From Polaribacter irgensii 23-P (GTDB taxonomy: Bacteria; Bacteroidota; Bacteroidia; Flavobacteriales; Flavobacteriaceae), in the NCBI RefSeq assembly GCF_000153225.1, contig NZ_CH724148.1:438640-502639 (forward strand): a stretch of DNA of 64,000 bases, read 5' to 3'. The position numbers were made by a program, and so were the translations under genes. Below are positions 1 to 8,704 of the stretch, piece after piece. Every line of letters begins with the position of its first letter. The first letter of the stretch is position 1. Below the pieces are notes generated by a model that had not been told where the DNA came from, ran no database searches, and saw only the letters and a program-made list of their open reading frames with translations.

Positions 1-66
1 ACAATTAAAAAACTATCACACGAAAATGCAACCATGAAACAAAAGTTTGATGATTTAAAAAAGTAA
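1..66 (+). CDS. C-terminal end of an unidentified protein (partial)
   Basis: Frame 1 is open from the window edge to a TAA at 64-66 and gives 21 residues ending in KQKFDDLKK. The residues are charged and heptad-like, as in the tail of a coiled-coil protein. The gene starts outside the window, so its identity cannot be judged. It could also be chance, since the open stretch is short. Confidence 0.4.
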   Translation, partial: TIKKLSHENATMKQKFDDLKK

Positions 67-333
67 ATATTGCTTGAGAAAAGCATTAAAAAATTATAGA
101 AATTCATTTTGATAGAGTTGGAATGAATCCTAGGTAAAACAATGTTAATTTAAGAAAAAAAACTTCTTTTCAGCTTCTAACCATTCTCACTTCACTCACA
201 AATAACCGATATGCTAAAGCCTCTTGCGTTTTGATACTAGTATAACACAAGCAATAGAAAAAAAGGTGCTAGTACATAAACTTTGATGCGCCAAACCGTT
301 CTTCAGGGCAGCGCACACGACCCTATTAAAACC

Positions 334-363
334 AAAAAAGCATCTCATAAATGAGATGCTTTT
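334..363 (-). terminator. Intrinsic terminator of the tRNA-Asp transcript
   Basis: On the minus strand an arm GCATCTCAT is followed by a two-base loop and its exact complement, then a T run (plus-strand A run at 334-339). It lies directly after the 3' end of tRNA-Asp, so it should end that transcript. Confidence 0.8.
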
Positions 364-364
364 G

Positions 365-438
365 CGGTCTGGACGGGACTCGAACCCGCGACCCCCTGCG
401 TGACAGGCAGGTATTCTAACCAACTGAACTACCAGACC
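365..438 (-). tRNA. tRNA-Asp (anticodon GTC)
   Basis: Read on the minus strand, the acceptor arm GGTCTGG pairs with CCAGACC and is followed by discriminator G. The T arm contains GGTTCGAGTCC, and the anticodon arm CCTGC-CTGTCAC-GCAGG has GTC in the loop, giving aspartate. The 3' CCA is not encoded (the next bases are CAA), so it must be added after transcription. The only neighbour in the transcript is a terminator 1 base downstream. Confidence 0.96.
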
Positions 439-502
439 GTTGCTATTAGCGGGTGCAAATATAACACATGTTTTCACATTCGCAAGTATAAATGCAGAAA
501 AT

Positions 503-1423
503 TTATCTTTTATTTTTCCTGCTAATTATATAGGCTGTTAAAACGTCATTGTAACCCTGGTATATATCTACAGGCACATAATCAATCTTATATTGTAAAC
601 ATTTATTCTTCAATTCATTAAAATAGCCCTGAACGAATTCCTTATACTTTTCTTGTATGTTTTCGGCATGAATATTAATTGCTTGACCTGTTTCTACATC
701 TACAAATTTTTTGGGGGTATTTTCAAAATCAAAATTAAACTCCGTTTTTCCGTCATAGGTGTGAAACAAAACAACTTCGTGCTTGTTGTATTTTAAATGC
801 CGCAACGCTTCAAATAACAAATGTTCCTCTTTTGAGGTTTGCAGCATGTCTGTAAAAAGAAAAACAAGAGATCGCCGGTGAAGTTTCTCGGCAATCTCAT
901 GCAAGTATCTATAGGTTTCTGTCGTTGCCTCTGAGGTAGCCACTAACAATCGCTCCAATTGGTGCAAAAGCATCGCACGATGCCGCTCACTTCCTTTTTC
1001 GGGCGCATAATATTCGTAGGTATCTGAATAGATACTCAAACCTACAGCATCTCTTTGTCTTTTTAGAATTTCCATAAGAGAAGCCGCTGCTACTGCAGAA
1101 AAACCGACTTTATTTAAATGTGACGCCGTTTGGTTTTTTACGGTCGGATAGTGCATAGAAGCCGAATTGTCAATGACGATGTGGCACCTTAAATTGGTTT
1201 CTTCCTCATACTTTTTTGTGTACAACTTCTCTGTCTTTGCAAAAAGCTTCCAGTCAATATGGCGCGTGCTTTCTCCTGTATTGTACAACTTATGCTCAGA
1301 AAACTCCACTGAAAATCCGTGAAACGGACTCTTGTGAATTCCTGTGATAAATCCCTCTACTACCTGCTTGGCAAGCAGCCCTAAATTTTTTATTTCTGAA
1401 GACTGTACTTCGGATACCTTCAA
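503..1423 (-). CDS. DUF58 domain protein
   Basis: This 306-residue protein has the DUF58 signature RHIDWK near residue 56 followed by a von Willebrand A-like fold with a MIDAS-type DNSAS motif (IDNSASM) near residue 87 and FTDML near residue 190. DUF58 proteins usually sit beside MoxR ATPases and BatA/BatB proteins and are thought to act in assembly or stress response of envelope complexes; none of those partners is visible here. The only start consistent with the family is TTG at 1421-1423. It lies about 135 bases downstream of trxA on the same strand, beyond the trxA terminator, so it probably has its own transcript. The family call is firm; the cellular role is not known. Confidence 0.88.
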   Translation of the reverse strand: MKVSEVQSSEIKNLGLLAKQVVEGFITGIHKSPFHGFSVEFSEHKLYNTGESTRHIDWKLFAKTEKLYTKKYEEETNLRCHIVIDNSASMHYPTVKNQTASHLNKVGFSAVAAASLMEILKRQRDAVGLSIYSDTYEYYAPEKGSERHRAMLLHQLERLLVATSEATTETYRYLHEIAEKLHRRSLVFLFTDMLQTSKEEHLLFEALRHLKYNKHEVVLFHTYDGKTEFNFDFENTPKKFVDVETGQAINIHAENIQEKYKEFVQGYFNELKNKCLQYKIDYVPVDIYQGYNDVLTAYIISRKNKR

Positions 1424-1502
1424 ATTATTGCTGTTTAAGAATTAAAAGTAATGGAATTAAAAATAAAAAACCAATAGAACGCCAAAAAACGATTTCTAAA
1501 AC

Positions 1503-1534
1503 AAAAAAAGGCTGACCGAAGCCAACCTTTTTTT
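1503..1534 (-). terminator. Intrinsic terminator after trxA
   Basis: On the minus strand a seven-pair stem closes a TTCG tetraloop (GGTTGGC-TTCG-GTCAGCC), flanked by seven A on one side and seven T on the other. It sits 25 bases after the trxA stop codon. The A/T flanks make it potentially bidirectional, but no plus-strand gene arrives here. Confidence 0.88.
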
Positions 1535-1558
1535 CTAATACTAAAATATTTTTCAAAA

Positions 1559-1876
1559 TTACATTGCAGCATCAATTTTTCCAGTGTACACGTTTTTCGG
1601 TGCAACACCTACTTGCTTGTCTACCACCTCTCCGTTTTTGAAAATTAAAACTGTTGGGATATTACGTACGCCATATTTTGCTGCAAATTCTTGATTTGCA
1701 TCTACATCAACTTTACCCACAACGGCTTTTCCGTCATATTCAGTATAAATTTCATCTACAATTGGTCCTACCATTCTACACGGTCCACACCAAGCTGCCC
1801 AAAAATCTACCAATACTGGTTTGTCTGATTTTAATACTAATTCTTCAAAGTTTGCATCTGTAATTTCTAATGCCAT
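1559..1876 (-). CDS. trxA: Thioredoxin
   Basis: Thioredoxin reduces protein disulfides and is the usual electron donor for CysH-type sulfonucleotide reductases. The 105-residue protein is a single thioredoxin domain of normal length, with the active site WCGPCR (Cys30 and Cys33) and the cis-proline motif NIPT near residue 73. The ATG at 1876 gives the standard MALEITDANF beginning. Its neighbour upstream is the sulfate assimilation cluster ending in cysM, which fits a role in supplying reductant to CysH, but a separate candidate promoter and a strong terminator suggest that it is transcribed alone. Its leader shares a 22-base identical stretch with that of cysN. Confidence 0.97.
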   Translation of the reverse strand: MALEITDANFEELVLKSDKPVLVDFWAAWCGPCRMVGPIVDEIYTEYDGKAVVGKVDVDANQEFAAKYGVRNIPTVLIFKNGEVVDKQVGVAPKNVYTGKIDAAM

Positions 1877-1915
1877 TTTATTTTTATTTTAAATTGTTAC
1901 TTCCACATCGTTCAA

Positions 1916-1951
1916 CAAAAGTAATCATTTTATTTACTTTGCAGTTTTCAA
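1916..1951 (-). promoter_or_regulatory. Candidate trxA promoter
   Basis: TACTTTTG at 1916-1923 on the minus strand matches the Bacteroidota -7 consensus TAnnTTTG and lies 39 bases upstream of the trxA ATG. A TTG occurs at 1949-1951 but the spacing of 25 is longer than usual, so the -33 element is uncertain. Confidence 0.45.
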
Positions 1952-2097
1952 AAAATTACTTTTTACTATTTGTCTATAAGCGCTCCTTATACCAAAAAAA
2001 TAGGTCTTTTTATTTGAAATCTTATAATCTTTAAAAAATCAATAATAACCGTTTCGTAAAGGCTTCTTAAGCTGCCGCTAATCCGAAAAAAAGAACA

Positions 2098-2991
2098 CTA
2101 CTCTTTTTCAAATAATGTAGAGGATAAATACCGATCTCCACGATCGCAGACAATGGCAACCACTACTCCTCTTTCTAATTTTTCTGCCACTTTTATAGCC
2201 GTTAATACAGAGCCTCCACTGCTCATTCCTGCAAAAATTCCTTCCTCCGAAGCCAACCTTTGCGTCATTTCTTTTGCTTCTCCCTCACTTACTTCGATCA
2301 CTTGATCTACCTTCGCAGCATTAAAAATTGCAGGTAAATATTCTTGAGGCCATTTCCTAATTCCGGGAATCTTAGCACCGTCTTTTGGCTGTGCTCCAAT
2401 TATTTGAATGTCCTTATTCTTCTCTTTTAAAAAACTCGAAACACCCATAATAGTTCCCGTAGTGCCCATTGCCGCAATAAAATGTGTTACTTGGCCTTCG
2501 GTATCTCTCCAAATTTCTGGTCCTGTAGTCTTATAATGCGCTTTCGCATTGTCTGGGTTGTCAAACTGATTCAATATAAAATAGCCTTTTTTACGGTTTA
2601 ACGCTAAAGCATGATCTCTAGCACCTTGAATTCCTAATTCTTTAGATGTTAAAATCACCTCTGCACCATACGCACGCATTGTTTTTACACGTTCTATTGT
2701 TGCATTTTCTGACATTACCAATACCATGTGCACCCCTAAAACCTTCGCCATTAGCGCCAAAGCGATTCCCGTATTTCCACTGGTTGCTTCTACCAATGTA
2801 TCTCCCTTTTTTATCTCTTTTCGCTTTAATGCCTGGGAAATCATATTGTAAGCAGCCCTATCCTTCACGCTACCTCCAGGATTATTTCCCTCTAATTTAA
2901 GCAATAAAGTAACCCCTTCTTTTTTAAAAATATGCTGCGCTTCTACCAGCGGCGTATTTCCTACAAAATCTATGATACTTCTTGTTTTCAT
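2098..2991 (-). CDS. cysM: Cysteine synthase (O-acetylserine sulfhydrylase, CysM type)
   Basis: This PLP enzyme makes cysteine from O-acetylserine and sulfide, the last step of the pathway encoded by this cluster. The chosen ATG at 2991 gives 297 residues beginning MKTRSIIDFVGNTPLVEA; an in-frame ATG at 3018 is possible. The PLP lysine is Lys43 in GGSVKDRA, the substrate loop EATSGNTG lies near residue 71, and the phosphate-binding glycines are in the AMGTTGT motif. The length and the SGNTG loop followed by RMRAYGAEV-like sequence fit CysM rather than CysK. It follows cysE by 40 bases, so serine acetyltransferase and the sulfhydrylase are made from adjacent genes and may form a cysteine synthase complex. 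The CysE C-terminus, however, does not end in the usual isoleucine. Confidence 0.93.
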   Translation of the reverse strand: MKTRSIIDFVGNTPLVEAQHIFKKEGVTLLLKLEGNNPGGSVKDRAAYNMISQALKRKEIKKGDTLVEATSGNTGIALALMAKVLGVHMVLVMSENATIERVKTMRAYGAEVILTSKELGIQGARDHALALNRKKGYFILNQFDNPDNAKAHYKTTGPEIWRDTEGQVTHFIAAMGTTGTIMGVSSFLKEKNKDIQIIGAQPKDGAKIPGIRKWPQEYLPAIFNAAKVDQVIEVSEGEAKEMTQRLASEEGIFAGMSSGGSVLTAIKVAEKLERGVVVAIVCDRGDRYLSSTLFEKE

Positions 2992-3031
2992 ATCTTTATT
3001 ATTCTCTTTTAACCCCATCGATAATAGCGCG

Positions 3032-3787
3032 CTATCTTCTTTGAAATATTTTATTTTCTGATTGCAAAGTGACCACTGAGTTTTTTACAACAGACTCTGT
3101 GATACAAACATTTGCGCCAATGACCGCATTTTCCCCAACCACTACATTACCTCCTAAAATGGTTGCGTTTGCGTACACAATCACATTGTCTTCTATGGTA
3201 GGATGTCTTTTTTCAAAAGCCATACTTTTTTTTGCCTGAATTCCTCCCAAGGTTACCCCTTGAAAAATAGTCACATTATTTTTAATAATCGTGGTTTCTC
3301 CAATCACAATACCAGTAGCGTGATCTATAAAAAAGGAATGCCCTATTTGTGCTCCAGGGTGGATATCTGTTCCTGTTGCACCGTGCGCATATTCACTCAT
3401 CATTCTTGGCAGCACAGCAATACCTTGCGCTAAAAGTTGTGTACTTAAACGGTATACAGCGATGGCGTAAAAACCCGGATATGCCAAATAAACTTCTCTT
3501 AAACTTTTTGCTGCTGGATCGCTGTTATAAGCAGCCAGCGCGTCTAAATCCAATTTCCTCCTAATTTCTGTGAATGACTTTTCAAAATCCAACCAAAAAC
3601 AATCTTGATTTTTAATAGACAGTCGTTCTAGAATTACTAAGAACTTACTTTTAGTATGCGCCTCTTTTTCTTCACGATACTGCGCGTCAAACAGACAGTT
3701 TATCAACTCTTTTGTAAAAACTGCTACCGCATCACGCAAACACATGCTGTAATTTTTAAATCCGATTTTTGTCGCCTTTGCGTTCAT
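3032..3787 (-). CDS. cysE: Serine O-acetyltransferase
   Basis: CysE acetylates serine with acetyl-CoA, giving the carbon acceptor for sulfide. The protein has an alpha-helical N-terminal part and a C-terminal left-handed beta-helix of hexapeptide repeats. It carries the catalytic region HPGAQIG followed by IDHATGIVIGE and QGVTLGG. I chose the ATG at 3787 (251 residues, MNAKATKIGF), 2 bases after the ferredoxin stop codon. A longer reading to 3853 would overlap the ferredoxin gene by 64 bases and adds an unconserved leader. The tight spacing implies translational coupling. The C-terminus (KIFQRR) lacks the terminal isoleucine that docks into CysK, so complex formation is uncertain. Confidence 0.92.
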   Translation of the reverse strand: MNAKATKIGFKNYSMCLRDAVAVFTKELINCLFDAQYREEKEAHTKSKFLVILERLSIKNQDCFWLDFEKSFTEIRRKLDLDALAAYNSDPAAKSLREVYLAYPGFYAIAVYRLSTQLLAQGIAVLPRMMSEYAHGATGTDIHPGAQIGHSFFIDHATGIVIGETTIIKNNVTIFQGVTLGGIQAKKSMAFEKRHPTIEDNVIVYANATILGGNVVVGENAVIGANVCITESVVKNSVVTLQSENKIFQRR

Positions 3788-3789
3788 AT

Positions 3790-4119
3790 TTAAGATTCTG
3801 GAGCCAATGTTACTTCTAAACCGTTTGCTGCTGCCGTCATTTGAATTTGACACCCCAATCGACTGTTCTCTTCCACATAAAAAGCTTCTGCCAACATCGC
3901 ATCCTCATCCTCTGATATTTCTGGCAATTCATGATCTGATGTCACATAGCACTGACAAGATGCACACATCGCCATACCCCCACAAATACCAATGGTCCCC
4001 TCTTCTGCCAATTCGTAAGAACGAACAATTTCCATTAAATTCATGGCCATATCCGTGGGTGCAACAACAGTATGTGTTACTCCATTTCTATCTGTTATTT
4101 TTATATTGATGTCTTGCAT
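3790..4119 (-). CDS. [2Fe-2S] ferredoxin (adrenodoxin type)
   Basis: A 109-residue ferredoxin with cluster ligands Cys46, Cys52, Cys55 and Cys90 in the pattern C-x5-C-x2-C-x34-C, typical of vertebrate/adrenodoxin-type ferredoxins rather than plant type. It is placed between a ferredoxin reductase and cysE. The likely job is to carry electrons from the reductase (4177-5232) to the ferredoxin-dependent sulfite reductase (6586-8691). This is inferred from operon context and from the absence of a CysJ-type flavoprotein subunit. Confidence 0.92.
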   Translation of the reverse strand: MQDINIKITDRNGVTHTVVAPTDMAMNLMEIVRSYELAEEGTIGICGGMAMCASCQCYVTSDHELPEISEDEDAMLAEAFYVEENSRLGCQIQMTAAANGLEVTLAPES

Positions 4120-4176
4120 CGTTCTTCATAATTTAGGTATCGTCTGCAAAGTTACGCAAACCTTACAATAATCTTA

Positions 4177-5232
4177 CTATTCTATCGCTTTAACAACTGC
4201 CTTAGGCGCTTCTTTTCGAGTCCCATCAAAACCATCTACACCACCAACCGTTGTATATTTCATCACATACTTCTTATTTGGAAAAATCCTCTTATAGGCA
4301 CTCTGACACATCAATGTTGCCTCATGAAAACCACAAAGAATTAATTTTAATTTTCCTGGATAGGTATTTACGTCTCCAATAGCATAGACTCCTGGAATAT
4401 TTGTTTGATAATCTAAAGCGTTGTCCACTTTAATCGCATTCTTTTCTATATCCAACCCCCAATTACCGATAGGTCCTAACTTGGGTGACAGCCCAAATAA
4501 AGGGATAAAATGATCTGCATCTAAAATAAATGCATCTTCGCCTTTCTTTTCTACAGCAACCCCAGTAACAAAATCCGTCCCTAAAATTCCTTTGACCTCC
4601 GCAGGCGTAATGAGCCTAATTTTTCCTAAGTTTTTTAATTCCTGCACTTTCTCTACGGAATCTAAAGCCCCCCTAAATTCGTTTCTTCTGTGAATTAAAG
4701 TAACCTCAGCAGCAATATTAGATAAAAAAATTGCCCAATCTAAAGCAGAGTCTCCACCCCCAGAGATCACAACTTTCTTATCTCTATAAATTTCTGGCTC
4801 TTTGATAATATATTCTACCCCTTTGTCTTCAAAAGCTGCAATATTTGGAATCAAAGGCTTTCTAGGTTCAAAACTTCCCAAGCCACCGGCTATTGCCACA
4901 ATTTTTGCATGGTGCTTTGTGCCTTTATTGGTGGTGACAATAAAACTACCATCTACCTGTTTGTCAATTGTTTCCGCCCGTTCTCCCAACGTAAATCCGG
5001 GAGAAAACTGCTTGCTTTGCTCTATTAACTTATGGGTTAAATCTCCTGCTAATATTTCTGGATATGCTGGGATATCGTAAATTGGTTTTTTCGGATAAAT
5101 CTCTGAACATTGCCCTCCCGGTTGTGGAAGTGCATCAATCAAATGACATTTTAACTTTAATAAACCCGCCTCAAAAACGGTAAACAAACCTGTGGGCCCT
5201 GCGCCAATAATTAGAATATCTGTTGTGATCAT
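4177..5232 (-). CDS. Ferredoxin-NADP reductase, thioredoxin-reductase-like type
   Basis: The 351-residue flavoprotein has the FAD-binding GAGPTGL at residues 9-15, the NAD(P) loop SGGGDSALDWA near residue 157, and the FAD-closing motif GVYAIGDVNTYPG near residue 281. It lacks the CxxC pair of thioredoxin reductase, which matches the TrxR-like ferredoxin-NADP reductases (YumC class). It lies 57 bases upstream of the ferredoxin gene and 11 bases after cysG, inside the sulfate cluster. The inferred role is to reduce that ferredoxin with NADPH for six-electron reduction of sulfite. An alternative as a general oxidoreductase cannot be excluded. Confidence 0.88.
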   Translation of the reverse strand: MITTDILIIGAGPTGLFTVFEAGLLKLKCHLIDALPQPGGQCSEIYPKKPIYDIPAYPEILAGDLTHKLIEQSKQFSPGFTLGERAETIDKQVDGSFIVTTNKGTKHHAKIVAIAGGLGSFEPRKPLIPNIAAFEDKGVEYIIKEPEIYRDKKVVISGGGDSALDWAIFLSNIAAEVTLIHRRNEFRGALDSVEKVQELKNLGKIRLITPAEVKGILGTDFVTGVAVEKKGEDAFILDADHFIPLFGLSPKLGPIGNWGLDIEKNAIKVDNALDYQTNIPGVYAIGDVNTYPGKLKLILCGFHEATLMCQSAYKRIFPNKKYVMKYTTVGGVDGFDGTRKEAPKAVVKAIE

Positions 5233-5243
5233 TATTTCTTATT

Positions 5244-5816
5244 TTACTCAACTAAGCTTTTTGTAAACTCGTTTAATTTTTCTACTTTTTGTTCAAAGTT
5301 CCCTTTGATCGTTTTTCTATATTCATTTAAATTTTTTACTAAGTCATCGATATCCTCGGGCAATACATCTTCAAAAAACTGACGCAAGCGCTTCGCTGTT
5401 GTTGGGGATTTTCCATTTGTAGAAATGGCTACTTTTACATTTCCTTTGGTTACAATTCCACCCATATAAAAATCACAATATGGCGGATTGTCAGCAACAT
5501 TTACCAAAGTCGAGACAGCCCTACAATCTTGCCAAACTTGCACATTAATTGCTGGAATATCTGTAGTTGCAACCACCATGTGTTTTCCCTCTAAATATCC
5601 TTCGTGGTATGTGTCTTTAATCAAGGTAACACAGCCTTTTTTTGCCAATGCGATGGTCCCTTTTCGAAACATTGGGGAGACGATTGTTACATGCGCATCT
5701 GGACTTGATTTTAACAAAAAATTTAATTTTTCTTCCGCTACATTGCCACCTCCAATAAGAAGTATATTCAGACTTTTCGTCTTGAGAAAAATAGGATATA
5801 AGTTATTTCTTTCCAT
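5244..5816 (-). CDS. Precorrin-2 dehydrogenase / sirohydrochlorin ferrochelatase (CysG N-terminal type)
   Basis: The 190-residue protein corresponds to the N-terminal half of CysG (Met8p family). It starts with a Rossmann fold NILLIGGGNVAEEK near residue 18 and contains the family motif NVADNPPYCDF and STNGKSPTTAKRLRQ. It oxidises precorrin-2 with NAD and should insert iron to give sirohaem, the prosthetic group of the sulfite reductase two genes upstream. The methyltransferase half of CysG is the separate cobA gene 9 bases upstream. Whether it also performs the chelatase step is inferred from the family. Confidence 0.92.
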   Translation of the reverse strand: MERNNLYPIFLKTKSLNILLIGGGNVAEEKLNFLLKSSPDAHVTIVSPMFRKGTIALAKKGCVTLIKDTYHEGYLEGKHMVVATTDIPAINVQVWQDCRAVSTLVNVADNPPYCDFYMGGIVTKGNVKVAISTNGKSPTTAKRLRQFFEDVLPEDIDDLVKNLNEYRKTIKGNFEQKVEKLNEFTKSLVE

Positions 5817-5825
5817 TTCTATATG

Positions 5826-6593
5826 TTAGGCAATTAATTCTTTGACATATGCTTGTTGCACCTGCATCAAACCTTCACGATGCCTCACCACTTCTCCAAA
5901 AACGATGATTGCTGGATTGCTTAAATGTTTTTCTTTTACAATGTCTAAAATTGTATCTACCGTTCCAATCCCAATCTTCTCGTTTACTCTCGTCCCATTC
6001 TGTATGATCGCAACGGGCAGATCGTTTTTATTTTCTTGTTGAAACAATTTTATAATTTCAGACAACTTTCCCATTCCCATTAAAACTACGACTGTAGCGC
6101 TCGACTTCGCGGCAAGTGCAATGTCCTTTGACAATTCGTGCTCTTTTGTCGTTCCTGTAATTACCCAAAAACTTTCTGCACTTCCACGTTTTGTTACGGG
6201 AATATTTTGAGATGCCGGAACTGCCAACGAAGACGAAATCCCAGGAACCATTGCCGTTTCAATTCCAAAACTTGCTGCAAATTCCATTTCTTCGGCCCCT
6301 CTGCCAAAAATAAAAGGATCGCCTCCTTTTAAACGAACTACATGTCCGTGCGTTTCTGCCCTTGCCACAATTAAGTCATTAATTTGTGCTTGCTGATAGG
6401 TATAGCAACCTCGGCGTTTCCCTACAAAAATAATTTCTGCATTTGGATTTACAAAGTCCAACAATTCTTCATTTACCAAGGCATCATATAAAACTACATC
6501 CGCAGTTTTTAAAACTTTAATCGCTTTTAAAGTAATCAAATCTACCTCTCCAGGACCTGCACCAACAACGGTTAATTTTGGAGTTTTATACAT
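5826..6593 (-). CDS. cobA: Uroporphyrinogen-III C-methyltransferase
   Basis: CobA/SUMT methylates uroporphyrinogen III twice with SAM, giving precorrin-2 for sirohaem synthesis. The ATG at 6593 gives 255 residues beginning MYKTPKLTVVGAGPGEVDL, the normal family beginning; the earlier in-frame ATG at 6620 would add nine unconserved residues. Family signatures are VGAGPGEVDLIT at the start and RLKGGDPFIFGRGAEE near residue 86. Its start codon overlaps the last 8 bases of the sulfite reductase gene, so translation of the cofactor enzyme is probably coupled to that of the enzyme that needs the cofactor. Confidence 0.94.
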   Translation of the reverse strand: MYKTPKLTVVGAGPGEVDLITLKAIKVLKTADVVLYDALVNEELLDFVNPNAEIIFVGKRRGCYTYQQAQINDLIVARAETHGHVVRLKGGDPFIFGRGAEEMEFAASFGIETAMVPGISSSLAVPASQNIPVTKRGSAESFWVITGTTKEHELSKDIALAAKSSATVVVLMGMGKLSEIIKLFQQENKNDLPVAIIQNGTRVNEKIGIGTVDTILDIVKEKHLSNPAIIVFGEVVRHREGLMQVQQAYVKELIA

Positions 6594-8691
6594 AACTAAC
6601 TGTGCTTTTACGATGTGCATCTATCTGTTTATAAAATAATGTTGCATCCATTAAATATTTTTTCGCAAATGCTTCTGTTGGATTTTCATCCTTCATTTGG
6701 TACACTAAATCTTCGAAAGATCCTGCTAATTTTATTTTATTAGAAGCCACAAAATGTTCTTGGAAACTAGTAATAATACCTGCCTGTGTATTGGTCTTTA
6801 TATCTTCTGCAATTAATAATGCCTTTGCAGTATTTACAAAAGCGGTGTATGCGTAATAAATACTATCCGAAAACTGATTTTCTTTAAGCGCCTCTTCAGC
6901 ACTTGTAATTTTCTCTTCACTTTCGAATAAAAGAGTCGCAATTAAATCAATTACAACTCCTGCACATTCCCCAACTCCAATTGCTTTTACATAATTTTCT
7001 GAATGCCCCCAATCGATAAAATCACTGGGTACTAAATTGGTTGTATCCGACAATCCTTTTAACAAATCATAGAAATAAATTTTTCCCTGTCTGTCGTAAT
7101 ACGCTAAAAACGTTTCTTCTTTTTGCTGATTTTGCTCAATATCATTTAATAAAATACGCAACGCATCTGGACCTCTTTTACTTGGAACCTTTACTAACTT
7201 ATCAGAAAATCGCCCTTTCCCATCGCCTAAAATCCCTCCTCCAATTAAAACTTGTAAAGCGGGTACTTGTAAATTTCCTGCTTTTATAGACATCCCTTGA
7301 AAGCCAATGTGTGCCATATTGTGCTGCCCACATGCATTCATACAGCCGCTAATTTTTATAGCAATTTCCCTGTTATTTAAATAATAAGGATATTCTTCTT
7401 CCAACACTTTTTCTAATACAACCGCGATTCCGGTACTGCTAGAAATTCCTAAATTACAGGTATCTGTTCCAGGACAGGCAGTAATATCTGCAGTAGAATT
7501 ATAGCCTGCATTTGCAAAGCCTAATTTTTTCAATTCAACATAGAAAAAAGGAATTAGTTCTTCTCTAATATGACGGATCAAAATATTTTGACGCAAGGTC
7601 AAGCGAATTTCATTTGCAGCATATTTCTTTACTAAATCTGCTAATAACCTTGCTTTAGGTGTATAAAAATCTCCCAAATGCACCTTAATTCCAATAGCAA
7701 ATAACCCTTCTTGCTTTTGTTTGATCACATTGGTTTCTTTCCACTTTTGAAAAGCATCTTCGTTTGCAATTTTAACTGCAGGAATGCCAAGCTCTTGAAA
7801 AGTAATAGGCTGCTCAAAAGCAGCAGTGTCTATTTGCACTGTTTGAAATTCTAACGTTTGTATTTCATCGGCAACCAATTCTAAAAAAGCAGCCACTCCA
7901 ATGTCTTTTACCAAAAATTTTAACCTTGCTTTTGCTCTTTTTGAACGTTCACCAAAACGATCAAAAATTCTTAATACTCCCTCTATAGTGGGAATTAAAA
8001 TATCTTCTTCTAGAAAATCATAAATAACATCTGCATGTCTAGGCTGCGAACCTAAACCTCCACCTAACAAAACTTTAAATCCTTTTTTTGCGACCCCATT
8101 TTCAGTTTTTATTTTTGCAATAAAACCTAAATCATGAATAAAACTTATCGCAGTATCGTCGTCTGTGCCCGAAAAAGACATTTTAAACTTACGCCCCATT
8201 TCTTGACAAATCGGATTTCTTAAAAAGAATTTGAACGTTGCATCCGCATACGGCGAAACATCAAAAGGTTCCGCTCTGTCTATCCCTGCAGTTTCTGAAG
8301 CCGTGATATTTCTAACGGCATTTCCACATGCTTCCCGCAGTGTAATATCATCCTTTTCTAATTGCGCCCATAGCTCTGGAGTTCTGTCTAAACTCACATG
8401 GTGAATTTGAATATCTTGTCTGGTTGTAATGTGCAATCTTCCACGAGAATACTCGTCAGAAACGGCTGCAATTCTATACAATTGTTCGCTCGTAACTTTC
8501 CCATAAGGCAATTTAATACGAATCATCTGCACGCCAAACTGACGCTGCCCATAAACTCCTCTTGCCAAACGCAAACTCCTAAAGCGTTCTTCGTCTATTT
8601 TGCCTTCTTTAAAAAGCTGAATTTTACGATCTAATTCTAAAATATCTTTTTCTACAATCGGGTTTTCTATTTCGGTTCTAAAGCTTTTCAT
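6586..8691 (-). CDS. Ferredoxin-type sulfite (nitrite) reductase with C-terminal HEPN domain
   Basis: The first 530 residues or so form a sirohaem [4Fe-4S] reductase: two ferredoxin-like halves (residues 40-110 and 335-395) and the cluster and sirohaem ligands Cys406, Cys412, Cys450 and Cys454 in C-x5-C...C-x3-C. Lys/Arg-rich RGRLHITTRQDIQ near residue 83 fits the substrate pocket. It reduces sulfite to sulfide with six electrons. Residues 545-695 are an added alpha-helical HEPN-like domain (YYAYTAFVNTAKALL near residue 612). It lacks an obvious R-x4-6-H ribonuclease motif, so a binding or regulatory role is more likely than RNA cleavage. Context (cysH, cysD, cysN) favours sulfite over nitrite. 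Such fusions occur in other flavobacteria; the role of the tail is unknown. Confidence 0.92.
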   Translation of the reverse strand: MKSFRTEIENPIVEKDILELDRKIQLFKEGKIDEERFRSLRLARGVYGQRQFGVQMIRIKLPYGKVTSEQLYRIAAVSDEYSRGRLHITTRQDIQIHHVSLDRTPELWAQLEKDDITLREACGNAVRNITASETAGIDRAEPFDVSPYADATFKFFLRNPICQEMGRKFKMSFSGTDDDTAISFIHDLGFIAKIKTENGVAKKGFKVLLGGGLGSQPRHADVIYDFLEEDILIPTIEGVLRIFDRFGERSKRAKARLKFLVKDIGVAAFLELVADEIQTLEFQTVQIDTAAFEQPITFQELGIPAVKIANEDAFQKWKETNVIKQKQEGLFAIGIKVHLGDFYTPKARLLADLVKKYAANEIRLTLRQNILIRHIREELIPFFYVELKKLGFANAGYNSTADITACPGTDTCNLGISSSTGIAVVLEKVLEEEYPYYLNNREIAIKISGCMNACGQHNMAHIGFQGMSIKAGNLQVPALQVLIGGGILGDGKGRFSDKLVKVPSKRGPDALRILLNDIEQNQQKEETFLAYYDRQGKIYFYDLLKGLSDTTNLVPSDFIDWGHSENYVKAIGVGECAGVVIDLIATLLFESEEKITSAEEALKENQFSDSIYYAYTAFVNTAKALLIAEDIKTNTQAGIITSFQEHFVASNKIKLAGSFEDLVYQMKDENPTEAFAKKYLMDATLFYKQIDAHRKSTVSYV

Positions 8692-8704
8692 AATTTTCTA
8701 TTTT

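Noticed and set aside
214..477. Open frame across the tRNA-Asp on the minus strand
   Set aside because: It overlaps the tRNA and its terminator and has no resemblance to a protein.
3788..3853. Longer N-terminus for CysE
   Set aside because: It overlaps the ferredoxin gene in another frame, and the ATG at 3787 gives the expected length and spacing.
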